Shown: piece after piece, positions 28,637 to 38,270 of the stretch
Layout: each line of letters starts with the position of its first letter
How positions within the stretch are numbered: the stretch's first letter is position 1
From: PALSA-911 sp963743035
Lineage (GTDB): Bacteria; Pseudomonadota; Alphaproteobacteria; Acetobacterales; Acetobacteraceae
Length of the DNA stretch: 64,000 nucleotides
NCBI GenBank assembly: GCA_963743035.1
Contig: CAVUOB010000018.1
Span: 930,001-994,000 of the forward strand
Reading direction: 5' to 3'
Notes under the pieces: model-generated
Told to the model about the DNA's origin: nothing
The model's database searches: none
Seen by the model: only the letters and a program-made list of their open reading frames with translations
Made by a program: the position numbers and the translations under genes

Positions 28637-30035
28637 TCACCCTGCCGGCCGGATGTTCTGGTTCAGCCGGAACAGATTTTCCGGATCGTATTTCGCCTTC
28701 AGCGCCGCCAGCCGCGCATGGTTCGCGCCGTAGGCGGCGCGCACCCGTGCCTCGCCTTCTTCTCCCAGGTTGTTGGCGTACACACCGCCGGTCGCGAACG
28801 GCCGCATCGTCTCCCAAAAGCCGCGGGCCCAGGCGATGTGCCGATCGTCCTCCGCCGGATCCTCCCAGATCGCCGCGGGGAAGCAATCATAGGCCGCATC
28901 GCGGTTGGCATAGGCCGTCGCGGCCCCGTCCACCTGGGCGATGGCGCCGCCCACCTGTTGCAGCACGGCCAGCGACAGCGGCGAGGTCGCGCCGGCATAT
29001 CCCTCGGTCATCGCATCGATCGCCGCATCGGAAATCCGCGACAGGAACTGCGCCTTCCAATAATAGCGCCGGCCCCGCTGGAATAGCGGGTCGGCCGAGG
29101 CCTGCAGCACGGTATAGGGAACCGGCGCGATCAGGTCCTGCGCCGGCGGACCGAAGGCGCGGAGCGGGCGCAGGGCGCGCTCCCCGTCTTCGACCGGGCC
29201 GACAAAGCAGGCGGAAATCGCCAGCAGGCGCTCGCCTTCTTGCGTGGTCAGGAACACCGCATCGGCGCTGACTTCGTCGGGCGCGGTGGCGGAGAATTCG
29301 CGGTAGAACCGTAGCACCTCGCGCGCCCGGGCGAATTCGTGCAGCAGCAGCCCGCCCAGGATGTGCGGGCCGAGCGGATGCAGGCGGTAGTCGAACCGGG
29401 TGACGATGCCGAAATTGCCGCCGCCGCCGCGAATGGCCCAGAACAGGTCCGGATTTTCCGCCGCGCTGGCCGTCACGATCCGCCCGTCCGCCAGCACGAT
29501 CTCGGCGGCGAGCAAGTTGTCGCAGGCCAGCCCATGCTTGCGCGCGAGCCGCCCGAACCCGCCGCCGAGCGTCAGGCCGGCGATCCCGGTATCGCTGTTC
29601 ACCCCCAGCGTGGTGGCCAGGCCGTGGCGTTGCGTGGCCGCGTCGAATTCGCCAAGCAATACGCCGGGTTCGGCCTGCGCCACGCGCTGGTCCGGGTCGA
29701 CCCGGACCGACTTTCATGCCCGACAGGTCGATCACCAGCCCGCCGTCGCAGACGGAGGCGCCGGCGATGCTGTGGCCGCCGCCCCGTACCGCGACCGTCA
29801 GGCCGCAGGCGCGGGCCACGGTCACGGCCTCCGCCACATCCGGCGCATCCGCGCAGCGCAGGATGGCGGCCGGACGCTTGTCGACCAGGCCATTCCACAC
29901 GCGCCGCGCCGCCTCGTAACCAGCCGCATCCGGCAGCAACACGCCGCCGCGCAGCCGGGCGCGCAGCCGCTCGATGGCGGCGCCGAAGCCCAGCGGCGCG
30001 CCGCGCTCGGATCGCGTTTCGATATTCGTGTTCAT
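28637..30035 (-). CDS. FAD-linked oxidoreductase, berberine-bridge type, frameshifted
   Basis: Flavoprotein of the FAD_binding_4 plus BBE family, oxidising alcohols, sugars or amines with covalently bound FAD. The ATG at 30035 has GAGGAGG upstream. The FAD domain shows AVRGGGHSIAGASVCDGG with the usual attachment His, then DLSGMK. One extra base at about 29711 breaks the frame; removing it gives SVRVDPDQRVAQAEPG. The rest (LTLGGGFGRLARKHGLACDN, AIRGGGGNFGIVTRFDYRLH) is intact to the C-terminal BBE motif around YDPENLFRLNQNI. The restored length is about 465 residues. It is divergent from a LysR gene that probably controls it. Confidence 0.88.
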
Positions 30036-30146
30036 GCCAGCCTCCTCTGCCAGGTCTCGGCACCGATGCTCGACCGCGGCGGGCGGCGCAGGCAAACGCG
30101 AAGTTTTCATCGCCAGGATGAGCCGATTTCATCTAGGTTTGGGTCC

Positions 30147-31043
30147 ATGAGGAAGCTGCCCCCGCTCGGTGCGCTGCGCGCCTTCGAAGCTGCCGCCAGG
30201 CATCTCAGCTTCAAGGCGGCGGCGGAGGAACTCGGCGTGACGCCCACCGCGATCAGCCACCAGATCCGCCAGCTCGAGGAAAGCTGCGGCCGGCGGTTGT
30301 TCCACCGGCGACCCCGGCCGCTGGCGCTGACCGCGTCCGGCGAGGTTCTGTTCCCGGTGCTGCGCCAGGGGCTGGACAGCTTCGCCGCCGCCATGGCGGG
30401 GATCGCCGGCGAGGCGGCGGCGCGTCCGCTGCGGGTCACGACCACCAATGCCTTCGCCCATCGCTGGCTGGTGCCGCGCCTTCGGCTGTGGCGGCAGGCG
30501 CATCCGGATATCGCGTTGGACATCACCGGCACGGACGCGGTGACCGATCTGCCGGCCGGGGAGGCCGACCTCGCCATCCGTTACCAGCGCCATCCGCCGG
30601 CCGGGCTGATCGCCCATGAGCTGTTTCGCGACGATTTCTGGCCGGTATGCAGTCCAGACTTGCTCGCCGCCGCGCCGATCCGCCGGCCCGCCGATCTGGC
30701 GCGCCATACGCTGATCCACATGCATTGGCAGCCCTGGGAGCCGTCGGCGCCGACCTGGCGGCGCTGGCTGGATGCCGCCCGCGGTGACGATCCGGAACTG
30801 GCGACCGGGATGGACACGCTCAGTTTCCGCGAGGAGCTGCATGCGATCGAGGCGGTGATCGCCGGCCAGGGCGTCGCGATCCTGAGCGATGTGCTGGTGG
30901 CGCCGGAACTCGCCGATGGCCGGCTGGTGAAAGCGTTGGACCTGAAACTGCCGGGCTTCGGCTTCTATCTCGCCTATGTGGCCGGTCACCCGCGCCGGGC
31001 GGTCATCGAGGCATTCCATGCCTGGGCACGCGCCGTCGCTTGA
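30147..31043 (+). CDS. LysR-family regulator, GcvA-like
   Basis: 298 residues, starting MRKLPPLGALRAFEAAARHL. The helix-turn-helix AAEELGVTPTAISHQIRQLE is that of the GcvA branch. The effector domain includes LRVTTTNAFAHRWLVPRL and a periplasmic-binding-protein-like fold. It is transcribed away from the FAD oxidoreductase gene, with 111 bp between starts, the classic arrangement for a LysR regulator and its target. The effector is unknown. Confidence 0.92.
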   Translation: MRKLPPLGALRAFEAAARHLSFKAAAEELGVTPTAISHQIRQLEESCGRRLFHRRPRPLALTASGEVLFPVLRQGLDSFAAAMAGIAGEAAARPLRVTTTNAFAHRWLVPRLRLWRQAHPDIALDITGTDAVTDLPAGEADLAIRYQRHPPAGLIAHELFRDDFWPVCSPDLLAAAPIRRPADLARHTLIHMHWQPWEPSAPTWRRWLDAARGDDPELATGMDTLSFREELHAIEAVIAGQGVAILSDVLVAPELADGRLVKALDLKLPGFGFYLAYVAGHPRRAVIEAFHAWARAVA

Positions 31044-31118
31044 GCGCCCGGTGGCTTCCCAGCGGGCGGGGAAGGGGGGACAAAAGATTTGCGACGCCCC
31101 TTGCGCATTCTGAGTTTA

Positions 31119-31143
31119 GATATATCTTTAACTTCGATATATC
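31119..31143 (+). promoter_or_regulatory. Paired GATATATC palindromes upstream of PadR gene
   Basis: Two identical 8-bp palindromes, GATATATC at 31119-31126 and 31136-31143, are 17 bp apart centre to centre, 38 bp before the PadR start codon. The spacing and TATAT core fit an autoregulatory operator for the YqjI-like protein, but binding is inferred. Confidence 0.6.
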
Positions 31144-31180
31144 GGAACTCCCCGATTATCGAACCCAGTCAAGGAATTGA

Positions 31181-31849
31181 ATGAGACATTCCCACCATCA
31201 TCCCCACGCCCACCATCCCGTCCATGCGGGCCGTCATCCCGGCTCCTGCCGCTTCGCTCATGGCGGATCCGCTTCCGGCGGCCCGGACGGCGAGCACGCT
31301 GGCCGAGGTCGTCGAGGCGCCGGACACGGCGATCCCGGTTCCGATCACGGTTCCGGCCACGGCGGCCGGCATGGCCATGGCGGCCGCAGCCGCCTCGGCC
31401 GCTTCTTCGAGCACGGCGACATGCGCTTCGTGATCCTGCAGCTGATCGCCGAACGTCCGCGCCACGGCTACGACATCATCAAGGCCATCGAGGAAAAATC
31501 CGGCGGCGCCTACACCCCCAGCCCCGGCGTGATCTACCCGACGCTGACGCTGCTGGAGGAAACCGGCCATATCGCCGTGGTCGACCGCGATGCCGCGCGT
31601 AAGCTGCACAGCATCACCGAGGAGGGGAAAGCCTTTCTCGCCGCCAACCAGCCCGCCGTGGACGCGATCTTCGCCCGCATCGCGGAGGCCGCGCCCGCCG
31701 ACGGCGAGCAGCCGCCGATCCTGCGCGCGATGCACAACCTGAAACGCGCGCTACGCCAGCGTCTGTCGGGCGGCCAGCTGAGCGAGACGCAGATCCGTGC
31801 CATCGCCGCGAAGCTGGACGCACTCGCCGCCGAGCTGGCGCAGGACTGA
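31181..31849 (+). CDS. PadR-family repressor with His-rich N-terminus, YqjI-like
   Basis: A 222-residue regulator. Residues 1-75 are rich in His, Gly and Arg (HSHHHPHAHHPVHAGRH, then GHGDPGSDHGSGHGGRHGHG), a likely nickel, iron or zinc binding tail. The PadR winged helix follows: RFVILQLIAERPRHGYDIIK and GGAYTPSPGVIYPTLTLLEE. The layout matches E. coli YqjI, a metal-responsive repressor of the ferric reductase gene yqjH. No ferric reductase is in this window. The start has AAGGA upstream and two palindromes for likely autoregulation. Confidence 0.88.
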   Translation: MRHSHHHPHAHHPVHAGRHPGSCRFAHGGSASGGPDGEHAGRGRRGAGHGDPGSDHGSGHGGRHGHGGRSRLGRFFEHGDMRFVILQLIAERPRHGYDIIKAIEEKSGGAYTPSPGVIYPTLTLLEETGHIAVVDRDAARKLHSITEEGKAFLAANQPAVDAIFARIAEAAPADGEQPPILRAMHNLKRALRQRLSGGQLSETQIRAIAAKLDALAAELAQD

Positions 31850-31855
31850 GCCGAT

Positions 31856-31889
31856 ATCCGCGGCGCACGCCAAAGCGCACGCCGCGGAT
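31856..31889. terminator. Hairpin between convergent PadR gene and wrbA
   Basis: A 10-bp stem ATCCGCGGCG (31856-31865) with CGCCGCGGAT (31880-31889) occupies the gap between two convergent stop codons. It lacks a clear T tract, so termination is probable but not certain. Confidence 0.6.
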
Positions 31890-31895
31890 CCGTGA

Positions 31896-32522
31896 TCACG
31901 CCGCCCTCGCGACCTTCGTCGCCGCCTTCAGCGCGGCCGCCACCTCTACCGTGCGCCGGCCCTGGAAGCTCGCCGCCGCCAGTTCTGCCTCGCTCGGCGC
32001 GGTGATGTCGCGGCCGTTCACCACGGCCGTGGCGCCATAGGGGCTGCCGGCGGCGAACATCGCCGCATCGGCGTAGCCGGTCGGCACCAGGATCAGGCCC
32101 AGATGCGCCAGCGGGGCGTAAAGCGACAGCACCGTGGCCTCGTTGCCGCCATGCGTGGTGGAGGTGGAAGCGAAGGCGCCGCCGGCCTTGCCGTTCAGCT
32201 TGCCCTGCGCCCAGAGCCCACCCAGACCGTCGATATAGGCCTTCAGCTCGGAGGTCATGCTGCCGAAGCGGGTAGGCGAGCCGAACAGGATCGCATCGGC
32301 CCAGACCGCGTCATCGGCGGTCGGCGCCTCGTACAGCGCGTTCATGCGCTGGGCGTTCTCCGCCCAGCCCGGGGCCTGGGACATCACTTCGGGCCCGACC
32401 AGCTCGCGCGCGCGGCGCAGCCGCACTGTGCCGCCTGCGGCCGTCGCGCCGGCGGCGATGGACTTCGCCAGCGCCTCGGTGGCTCCGCCGCGGGAATAGA
32501 AGGCAATCAGAACATTGGTCAT
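31896..32522 (-). CDS. wrbA: NAD(P)H:quinone oxidoreductase WrbA-like
   Basis: FMN-dependent two-electron quinone reductase. The 208-residue protein has a flavodoxin fold: NVLIAFYSRGGATEALAKSI binds the FMN phosphate, and AILFGSPTRFGSMTSELKAY, ASTSTTHGGNEATVLSLYAP and the C-terminal Arg-rich end are WrbA-typical. The frame stays open 117 bp upstream, but MTNVLIAF is the family start. It is divergent from a LysR gene that probably regulates it. Confidence 0.92.
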   Translation of the reverse strand: MTNVLIAFYSRGGATEALAKSIAAGATAAGGTVRLRRARELVGPEVMSQAPGWAENAQRMNALYEAPTADDAVWADAILFGSPTRFGSMTSELKAYIDGLGGLWAQGKLNGKAGGAFASTSTTHGGNEATVLSLYAPLAHLGLILVPTGYADAAMFAAGSPYGATAVVNGRDITAPSEAELAAASFQGRRTVEVAAALKAATKVARAA

Positions 32523-32652
32523 CGTCGCTCCTGCGATCGTCCGGTGGAAAAGGCGACCGGGACACGGAATATCCCGGTTGCGCCCCACATAGGCCGGCCG
32601 TAACATCGACAAAACCCACATTCGATCGACAAATAGCATCGAGAAAATCGAT

Positions 32653-33564
32653 TTGTCGCTTCAGCCATCCTCGCCAGGCTTCCCCACGCTCGATCAGCTT
32701 CGCGTGCTGACGGTGGTGGCGGAGACCGGCGGGTTTTCCGCCGCCGCGCGCATGCTGAACCGCAGCCAATCCGTGATTTCCTACACCATCGCCAATCTGG
32801 AGGCGCAGCTCGGCGTTGCCCTGTTCGAGCGCGGCCGCCGTCCCGTGCTCACCGAGGCCGGCCGGGCGATCCTGGCGGACGCGAAACGTGTCGGCCGCAT
32901 CGTCGACGAATTGCGCGCCCGTGCCGCCGGGCTGACCGGCGGCCTGGAAACCGAGGTCGCGCTGGTCGTGGACGTGATGTTCCCCACCGCCACGCTGGTC
33001 GCGGCGCTGGAGGGCTTCGTCTCCGCCTTTCCCACCGTCGCGCTGCGCCTGCGGGTGGAGGCGCTGGGCGGGGTGCTGGAACTGGTGCTGGACCGGGTCT
33101 GCCAGCTCGGCATCAGTTCCTGGGTCGCGGAGCTGTCGGATGCCGTGGACCGCCGCCCGGTCGGGGAGATCGAAATGATCCCGGTCGCCGCCCCCGGCCA
33201 TCCTTTGGCGCTACTGGCGGGGGTGCTGCCCGCCGCCATGCTGCAGGACCACATCCAGCTGGTCCTGACCGACCGCTCCCGCCTGACCGAGGGCCGCGAT
33301 TTCGGCGTCTATACCGGCCGCTCCTGGCGGCTCGGCGATCTCGGGGCCAAGCACGCGTTGCTCAAGGCCGGCCTCGGCTGGGGCAACATGCCGAGCGTCA
33401 TGGTGGCCGAGGATCTCGCCGCCGGCCGGCTGGTCCGGCTGCAGCTCGAACAAGCCACCGGCCTGCGCTATCCGATGCACCTGATCCACCGCGTCGACAC
33501 ACCGCCGGGCCCGGCCACCGCCTGGCTCGCGCAGCGCCTGCAGGCGTTGACCGCAGGCGCGTGA
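32653..33564 (+). CDS. LysR-family regulator
   Basis: 303 residues with a TTG start at 32653. The helix-turn-helix is TLDQLRVLTVVAETGGFSAAA with NRSQSVISYTIANLEAQLG, and the C-terminal effector domain is of normal length. The 130-bp gap to the divergent wrbA gene is AT-richer, with an ATCGA/TCGAT-like dyad (ATTCGATCGACAAAT and AAAATCGATTTG), a candidate binding site. The inducer is unknown; a quinone or redox signal is plausible from context. Confidence 0.9.
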   Translation: MSLQPSSPGFPTLDQLRVLTVVAETGGFSAAARMLNRSQSVISYTIANLEAQLGVALFERGRRPVLTEAGRAILADAKRVGRIVDELRARAAGLTGGLETEVALVVDVMFPTATLVAALEGFVSAFPTVALRLRVEALGGVLELVLDRVCQLGISSWVAELSDAVDRRPVGEIEMIPVAAPGHPLALLAGVLPAAMLQDHIQLVLTDRSRLTEGRDFGVYTGRSWRLGDLGAKHALLKAGLGWGNMPSVMVAEDLAAGRLVRLQLEQATGLRYPMHLIHRVDTPPGPATAWLAQRLQALTAGA

Positions 33565-33589
33565 GATAGCCGGGCGGGAGGGCGCGGCG

Positions 33590-35773
33590 CTACCGCGCCG
33601 CCGCCTTCGCCTCCCGCCGGCGGGCGTGCAGGATGAACTCGGTATAGCCGTTCGGCTGGCTGGCGCCCTTGAACACCAGGTCGCAGGCGGCCTGGAAGGC
33701 GATGCCGTCGAACGCCGGCGCCATCGGCCGGTACAGCGGGTCGCCGTCGTTCTGCCGGTCCACCACGGCGGCCATGCGCCGCATGGTTTCCGTCACCTGC
33801 GCCTGGGTGGCGATGCCGTGGTGCAGCCAGTTGGCGATGTGCTGGCTGGAGATGCGCAGCGTGGCGCGGTCCTCCATCAGCCCGACATCGTGGATGTCCG
33901 GCACCTTGGAGCAGCCGACCCCCTGGTCGATCCAGCGGACCACGTAGCCGAGGATGCCCTGGGCGTTGTTCTCCAGTTCCTGGCGCACGTCCTCGGCGGA
34001 GAAATTCACGCCATAGGCGACCGGGATGGTCAGCAGATCGGACAGGCTGGCGCGCGGGCGGCTCATCAGCTCCTCCTGCCGCTTCGCCACGTCCACCATG
34101 TGATAATGCAGCGCATGCAGCGTGGCGGCGGTGGGCGAGGGGACCCAGGCGGTGTTCGCGCCGGCCATCGGATGGCCGATCTTCTGCGCCAGCATGTCCG
34201 CCATCCGGTCCGGCGCGGCCCACATGCCCTTGCCGATCTGCGCCCGGCCGCGCAGGCCGGCATGCAGGCCGATATCGACGTTCTGGTCCTCGTACGCCTT
34301 GATCCAGGCGGTGTTGCGCATCTCGTTCTTGCGGATCATCGGCCCGGCTTCCAGCGAGGTGCGCATCTCGTCGCCGGTGCGGTCCAGGAAGCCGGTGTTG
34401 ATGAACACCACGCGGTTGCGCGCGGCGTAGATGCAGGCCTTCAGATTGGCCGAGGTGCGCCGTTCCTCGTCCATGATGCCCATCTTCAGCGTGTTCGGGG
34501 CCAGGGTCAGCAGATGCTCGGTCCTGGCGAAGATGGTGTCGGCGAACGCGACCTCTTCCGGGCCGTGCATCTTCGGCTTGACGATGTAGACCGAGCCGGT
34601 GCGGCTGTTGCGCAGCGGGCCGTCGCCCTGCAGGTCGTGGATGGCGATCAGCGAGGTGACCACGGCGTCCATCAGCCCTTCCGGGATCTCCGCGCCGTCG
34701 GCGTCCAGGATCGCGTCGGTGTACATGTGGTGGCCGACATTGCGCATCAGCATCAGGCTGCGGCCGTGCAGGCGGATCTCGCCGCCGTTGCCGTTTTCGG
34801 ATCGGGGCGCGGTATAGAAGCGGTCGGTGTGCAGGCGCCGGTGCAGGGTCTGGCCGCCCTTCTCGAAGCTCTCGGTCAGCGTGCCCTTCATCAGGCCGAG
34901 CAGGTTGCGATAGATCAGCACCTTGTCCTCGGCATCGACGGCGGCGACGCTGTCCTCGCAATCCATGATCGTGGTGACCGCGGCCTCGACGATCACGTCC
35001 GCCACGCCCGCCGGGTCGGTCTTGCCGATCGGGTGATCGCGGTCGATCTGGATTTCCAGATGCAGGTTGTGGTGGCGGATCAGCACCGCGGACAGATGCG
35101 TGACATCGCCGCGATAGCCGACGAAGCCTTCCTCATTGGCCAGCGCGGTGCGGGTGCCGGAGGTCAGCTCCACGATCAGGCGGCTGCCTTCCAGGTGATA
35201 GGCGACCGCATCGGCATGGCTGCCGGCGAACAGCGGCGCGGCCTGGTCGAGGAATTCCTTGGCCCGGGCGATCACCCTGGCGCCGCGGACCGGATTGTAG
35301 CCGGGCCCGCGCGTGGCGCCGCCATCCTCGGGGATGGCATCGGTGCCGTACAGCGCATCGTACAGCGAGCCCCAGCGCGCATTGGCGGCGTTCAGCGAGT
35401 AGCGCGCGTTGGTGACGGGCACCACCAGCTGCGGGCCGGCGATGGAGGCGATTTCCGCGTCCACGTTCTCGGTGGCGATTTCGAAATCCGGCGGCTCGGG
35501 CAGCAGGTAGCCGATCTCGCGCAGGAAGCTCTCGTATTCGTGCTGGCTGAACGGCTGGCCGCGACGGCTCTGGTGCCAGGTGTCGATCCTGGCCTGCAGC
35601 TCGGCCCGCCGGGCCAGCAGCGCCTTGTTGATCGGGGCGAGTTCGCGGACGAGATCGCCAAAGCCCAGCCAGAATCCGGCCGGATCCAGCCCGGTGCCAG
35701 GGATCGCCTCGTGGGTGACGAAGTCGTACAGCGAACGGGCGATTTTCAGACCGCCGGCCTCGACATGATCCAT
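33590..35773 (-). CDS. glcB: Malate synthase G
   Basis: Condenses glyoxylate with acetyl-CoA to malate in the glyoxylate bypass or glycolate use. The 727 residues match isoform G. N-terminal features are FVTHEAIPGTGLDPAGFWLG and NARWGSLYDALYGTDAIPE. The TIM-barrel core has TTIMDCEDSVAAVDAEDK (acidic metal/acetyl-CoA region) and NTAWVPSPTAATLHALHYH. The C-terminal lid domain ends FIL-HARRREAK. No isocitrate lyase or glycolate oxidase is adjacent in the window. Confidence 0.96.
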   Translation of the reverse strand: MDHVEAGGLKIARSLYDFVTHEAIPGTGLDPAGFWLGFGDLVRELAPINKALLARRAELQARIDTWHQSRRGQPFSQHEYESFLREIGYLLPEPPDFEIATENVDAEIASIAGPQLVVPVTNARYSLNAANARWGSLYDALYGTDAIPEDGGATRGPGYNPVRGARVIARAKEFLDQAAPLFAGSHADAVAYHLEGSRLIVELTSGTRTALANEEGFVGYRGDVTHLSAVLIRHHNLHLEIQIDRDHPIGKTDPAGVADVIVEAAVTTIMDCEDSVAAVDAEDKVLIYRNLLGLMKGTLTESFEKGGQTLHRRLHTDRFYTAPRSENGNGGEIRLHGRSLMLMRNVGHHMYTDAILDADGAEIPEGLMDAVVTSLIAIHDLQGDGPLRNSRTGSVYIVKPKMHGPEEVAFADTIFARTEHLLTLAPNTLKMGIMDEERRTSANLKACIYAARNRVVFINTGFLDRTGDEMRTSLEAGPMIRKNEMRNTAWIKAYEDQNVDIGLHAGLRGRAQIGKGMWAAPDRMADMLAQKIGHPMAGANTAWVPSPTAATLHALHYHMVDVAKRQEELMSRPRASLSDLLTIPVAYGVNFSAEDVRQELENNAQGILGYVVRWIDQGVGCSKVPDIHDVGLMEDRATLRISSQHIANWLHHGIATQAQVTETMRRMAAVVDRQNDGDPLYRPMAPAFDGIAFQAACDLVFKGASQPNGYTEFILHARRREAKAAAR

Positions 35774-35882
35774 GCGCGCTTGTTCCTTCGCTGCTGGCCG
35801 CGCGTGCGGCGTTTTCGAATCTTAAGGGGAGCGATAGTGCGGTGCAGCAGCTAAATCCAGCCCTGTCAGCGATTCCCGGTCA

Positions 35883-36602
35883 TCAGGGCTTCGCGCGGCC
35901 CTTTCGCCAGGCCTCGTAGGCGGCTTTCGTCGCTTCGTCCGGCGGGTAGGTGCCGCGCAGCGGGGCGCCTGCCTCCACGCGGGTCAGCAGGAAGGTTTCC
36001 AGCTCCTCCTGCTCCGCCGCGTCCCGGGCAACCTCGTCGGCGATGTCGCGGGGGATCACCACCACGCCGTCGCGATCGCCGACGATGACATCGCCGGGAT
36101 AGACCGCGACCCCGCCGCAGCCGATCGGAACATTGCTGTCGGTGGCGTGATGGCGTGCCAGGTTCAGCGGCGCCGAGGGCCCGGAGCAGAACACCGGGAA
36201 CGCCATCTCCCCGATCGGCCCGGCATCGCGGATGCCGCCGTCGGCAACCAGGCCGGCGACGCCGCGCTGCATCAGGCGCGTGACCAGGATCTGTCCGGCG
36301 CAGGCGGCCGCGGCATCGCCGCGGCAGTCGATGACCAGGACCATGCCCTCCGGCGTGATCTCGATCGCGCGGCGCTGCGGATGGTCGGGGCTGGTGAACA
36401 CGCCGACATGGTCGAGATCCTCGCGCGCGGGGATGTTGCGCAGCGTGAAGGCCGGGCCGACCAGGTTCTGGTCCAGCCGTCCCAGCAGGCGCACGCCCTG
36501 CATGAAGCAGTTGCGCAGCCCGCGCTTGAACAGCTGCGTGGTGAGCGTGGCGGTGCTGACGACGCGCAGCCGGGCCAGTGTTTGCAGCGGCAAGACAGTC
36601 AT
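35883..36602 (-). CDS. RraA-like / HMG aldolase family protein
   Basis: 239 residues of the RraA family, which contains the RNase E inhibitor RraA and metal-dependent 4-hydroxy-4-methyl-2-oxoglutarate and oxaloacetate aldolases. Visible motifs are GPAFTLRNIP, GVAGLVADGGIRDAGPI (Arg and Asp of the metal site) and PGDVIVGDRDGVVVIP. The N- and C-terminal extensions fit the aldolase branch better than E. coli RraA. It is codirectional with the PanE-like gene 58 bp upstream, suggesting a small catabolic operon. Confidence 0.87.
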   Translation of the reverse strand: MTVLPLQTLARLRVVSTATLTTQLFKRGLRNCFMQGVRLLGRLDQNLVGPAFTLRNIPAREDLDHVGVFTSPDHPQRRAIEITPEGMVLVIDCRGDAAAACAGQILVTRLMQRGVAGLVADGGIRDAGPIGEMAFPVFCSGPSAPLNLARHHATDSNVPIGCGGVAVYPGDVIVGDRDGVVVIPRDIADEVARDAAEQEELETFLLTRVEAGAPLRGTYPPDEATKAAYEAWRKGRAKP

Positions 36603-36659
36603 GGCGTGTCCCCCGCTTCGATCTGTGGCGCCTTCGATCCGTGGCGCCGCGGTTCGACC

Positions 36660-37721
36660 CTATGAATTGACCAGCACGTTCTCCGGCCGGGGCGGGATCT
36701 CGCCCCGCTCCACCCGCAGCACCTGGCGCGTCAGCATCTCATGCGTCGGCGCCGGCACGCCGGCGCGGGCGCCTTCGCGGGCGATGAAGCCGTTCATGAA
36801 CTCGATCTCCGTGCGCCGCCCTTTCGCCATGTCCTGCGCCATGGACGGGCGCTGGTATTCGCTGCGCAGCGCGCCGCCGGTGGCGCCGAGAAGCTGCCCC
36901 TCGATCTCGTCCAGCGCGCTTTTGTTGCCCTCATAGGCCAGCGCCAGGCGTTCCGGATCCAGGGCGCCGATCTTGCCGAGCCTGTAGCCGAGCTTCTGGC
37001 CCACCCGCACGCTTTCGCCGCCGAGCGCGATGCAGATGCGGCGCACGCCGTCATGCCGGTCGCGATCATTGCCGCCCATGCCGGTGGCGGCGGAGACGCC
37101 GTTGCGCATGCCGTTGACGCAGAGCTTGGTCCAGCGCTCGCCCCACAGATTGTCGGTGGCCTCGGCCTTGTCCACGCAGCCCATGATCTCCGCGATCTCC
37201 TCGGCGCGCCGGCTGATCCTGCCGTTCGGCTCGCCGATATAGAACGAGGTCACGTCCGGGCGCTTGGCATAGCCGCGGCGGATATGGCCGGGCTCGTACA
37301 GATCCACGCCGACGCCGCCGGTGACGATGCAGCCGAGCGTGCGGCCCCAGCCGACCACGCCGGCGACGCTTTCCTCGTTGATGCAGTTCTGCATCGACAC
37401 CACGCAGCCCGAGGCGGACAGATACGGCCGGATCATCATCGTCGCCCAGACCGTGTCGTAGGATTTGACCGAGATCAGGGCGATGTCGATCAGGCGCTGC
37501 TTGGCGAGGCTCTGCACCTCGGTCAGGTGCATCGCATTGACGGGAATGGTGCGCCGCTCCGCTTCCGTCATGCCGTACAGGTTCATGCCCTGGGCGCGGA
37601 TGGCGTCCACATGTGCCGGCCAGGGGTCGATCAGCGTGACATCGTGTCCGCCGGCGGCGAGTCCCGCCCCGACATAGCCGCCGACCGCACCGGCGCCGAC
37701 CACGGCAATACGCTTCTTCAT
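36660..37721 (-). CDS. Ketopantoate reductase family (PanE/ApbA-like)
   Basis: 353 residues. The Rossmann motif is RIAVVGAGAVGGYVGAGLAAGG. The catalytic-domain sequence GERWTKLCVNGMRNGVSAATG contains the family Lys and Asn. Length and a paralogue-like C-terminus suggest a substrate other than 2-dehydropantoate; oxo-acid reduction is the general expectation. MKKRIAVVGAG is chosen as start, although the frame is open 123 bp upstream. It probably forms an operon with the RraA-like gene. Confidence 0.85.
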   Translation of the reverse strand: MKKRIAVVGAGAVGGYVGAGLAAGGHDVTLIDPWPAHVDAIRAQGMNLYGMTEAERRTIPVNAMHLTEVQSLAKQRLIDIALISVKSYDTVWATMMIRPYLSASGCVVSMQNCINEESVAGVVGWGRTLGCIVTGGVGVDLYEPGHIRRGYAKRPDVTSFYIGEPNGRISRRAEEIAEIMGCVDKAEATDNLWGERWTKLCVNGMRNGVSAATGMGGNDRDRHDGVRRICIALGGESVRVGQKLGYRLGKIGALDPERLALAYEGNKSALDEIEGQLLGATGGALRSEYQRPSMAQDMAKGRRTEIEFMNGFIAREGARAGVPAPTHEMLTRQVLRVERGEIPPRPENVLVNS

Positions 37722-38270
37722 CCTGGATCTGCTCCCCTTGGGCGCGGCTGCGTCCGCGCGCGTGTGCGGGGAAGCATGCGGCGGCGGGTTTCCTACCGTC
37801 AATCGGCCGCCCGGGTGCGCCATTTCTGCCGCAGGCGGGGCCAATCTCGCCCGGATACGGGCGCGATTCGCGCCGGATCCGCCATCGGCCGCCTTGGCCC
37901 GTCAGCGGCCGGCAGCGGTCTTATTTTGTAAGCGATTTCATCGGCGTAGCCATGTTTCATGATGGTCTTCGCGTTTCGCGCGCATTGGCCCCCGATCGGG
38001 CCGCCGTTCCGACGCCTTGACGAAACAGGTGGATTTTAGCCGTATTATCAATTTATTATGAATTATTCTTTTGCCGTGACCGGAAAGTCCAGCACGTCCA
38101 ACCCGGGTGACCCCCCGCGTGCCACGCACCGCGAATTTCATTGTTCTGACGGACGAAACCTCTCAGCGTCTCCTGGGATTCATGGATGGAATCGCCCAAA
38201 TCGGGATTGTCGGGTAAGAATCCTGCCGAAGGCCCGTCGGCTGCGGTCGGGCAACACGGATCTGACGATT
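37722..38270 (+). other. Long gap upstream of ferritin-like gene
   Basis: About 550 bp without a convincing gene. Bases 38030-38085 are very AT-rich for this genome (TTTTAGCCGTATTATCAATTTATTATGAATTATTC region) and look like a promoter with dyad symmetry (AATTTATTATGAATTATT). A 77-codon open frame at 38058-38291 runs from there into the repeated start region; it has no recognisable protein character but might be a leader. Confidence 0.4.

Noticed and set aside
33626..35854. A 742-codon frame antisense to malate synthase G
   Set aside because: Shadow frame; malate synthase has full family motifs.
36640..36660. GGTTCGACCCT resembling a tRNA T-loop
   Set aside because: No matching acceptor or anticodon stems lie around it, and it sits in the leader of the RraA-like gene.
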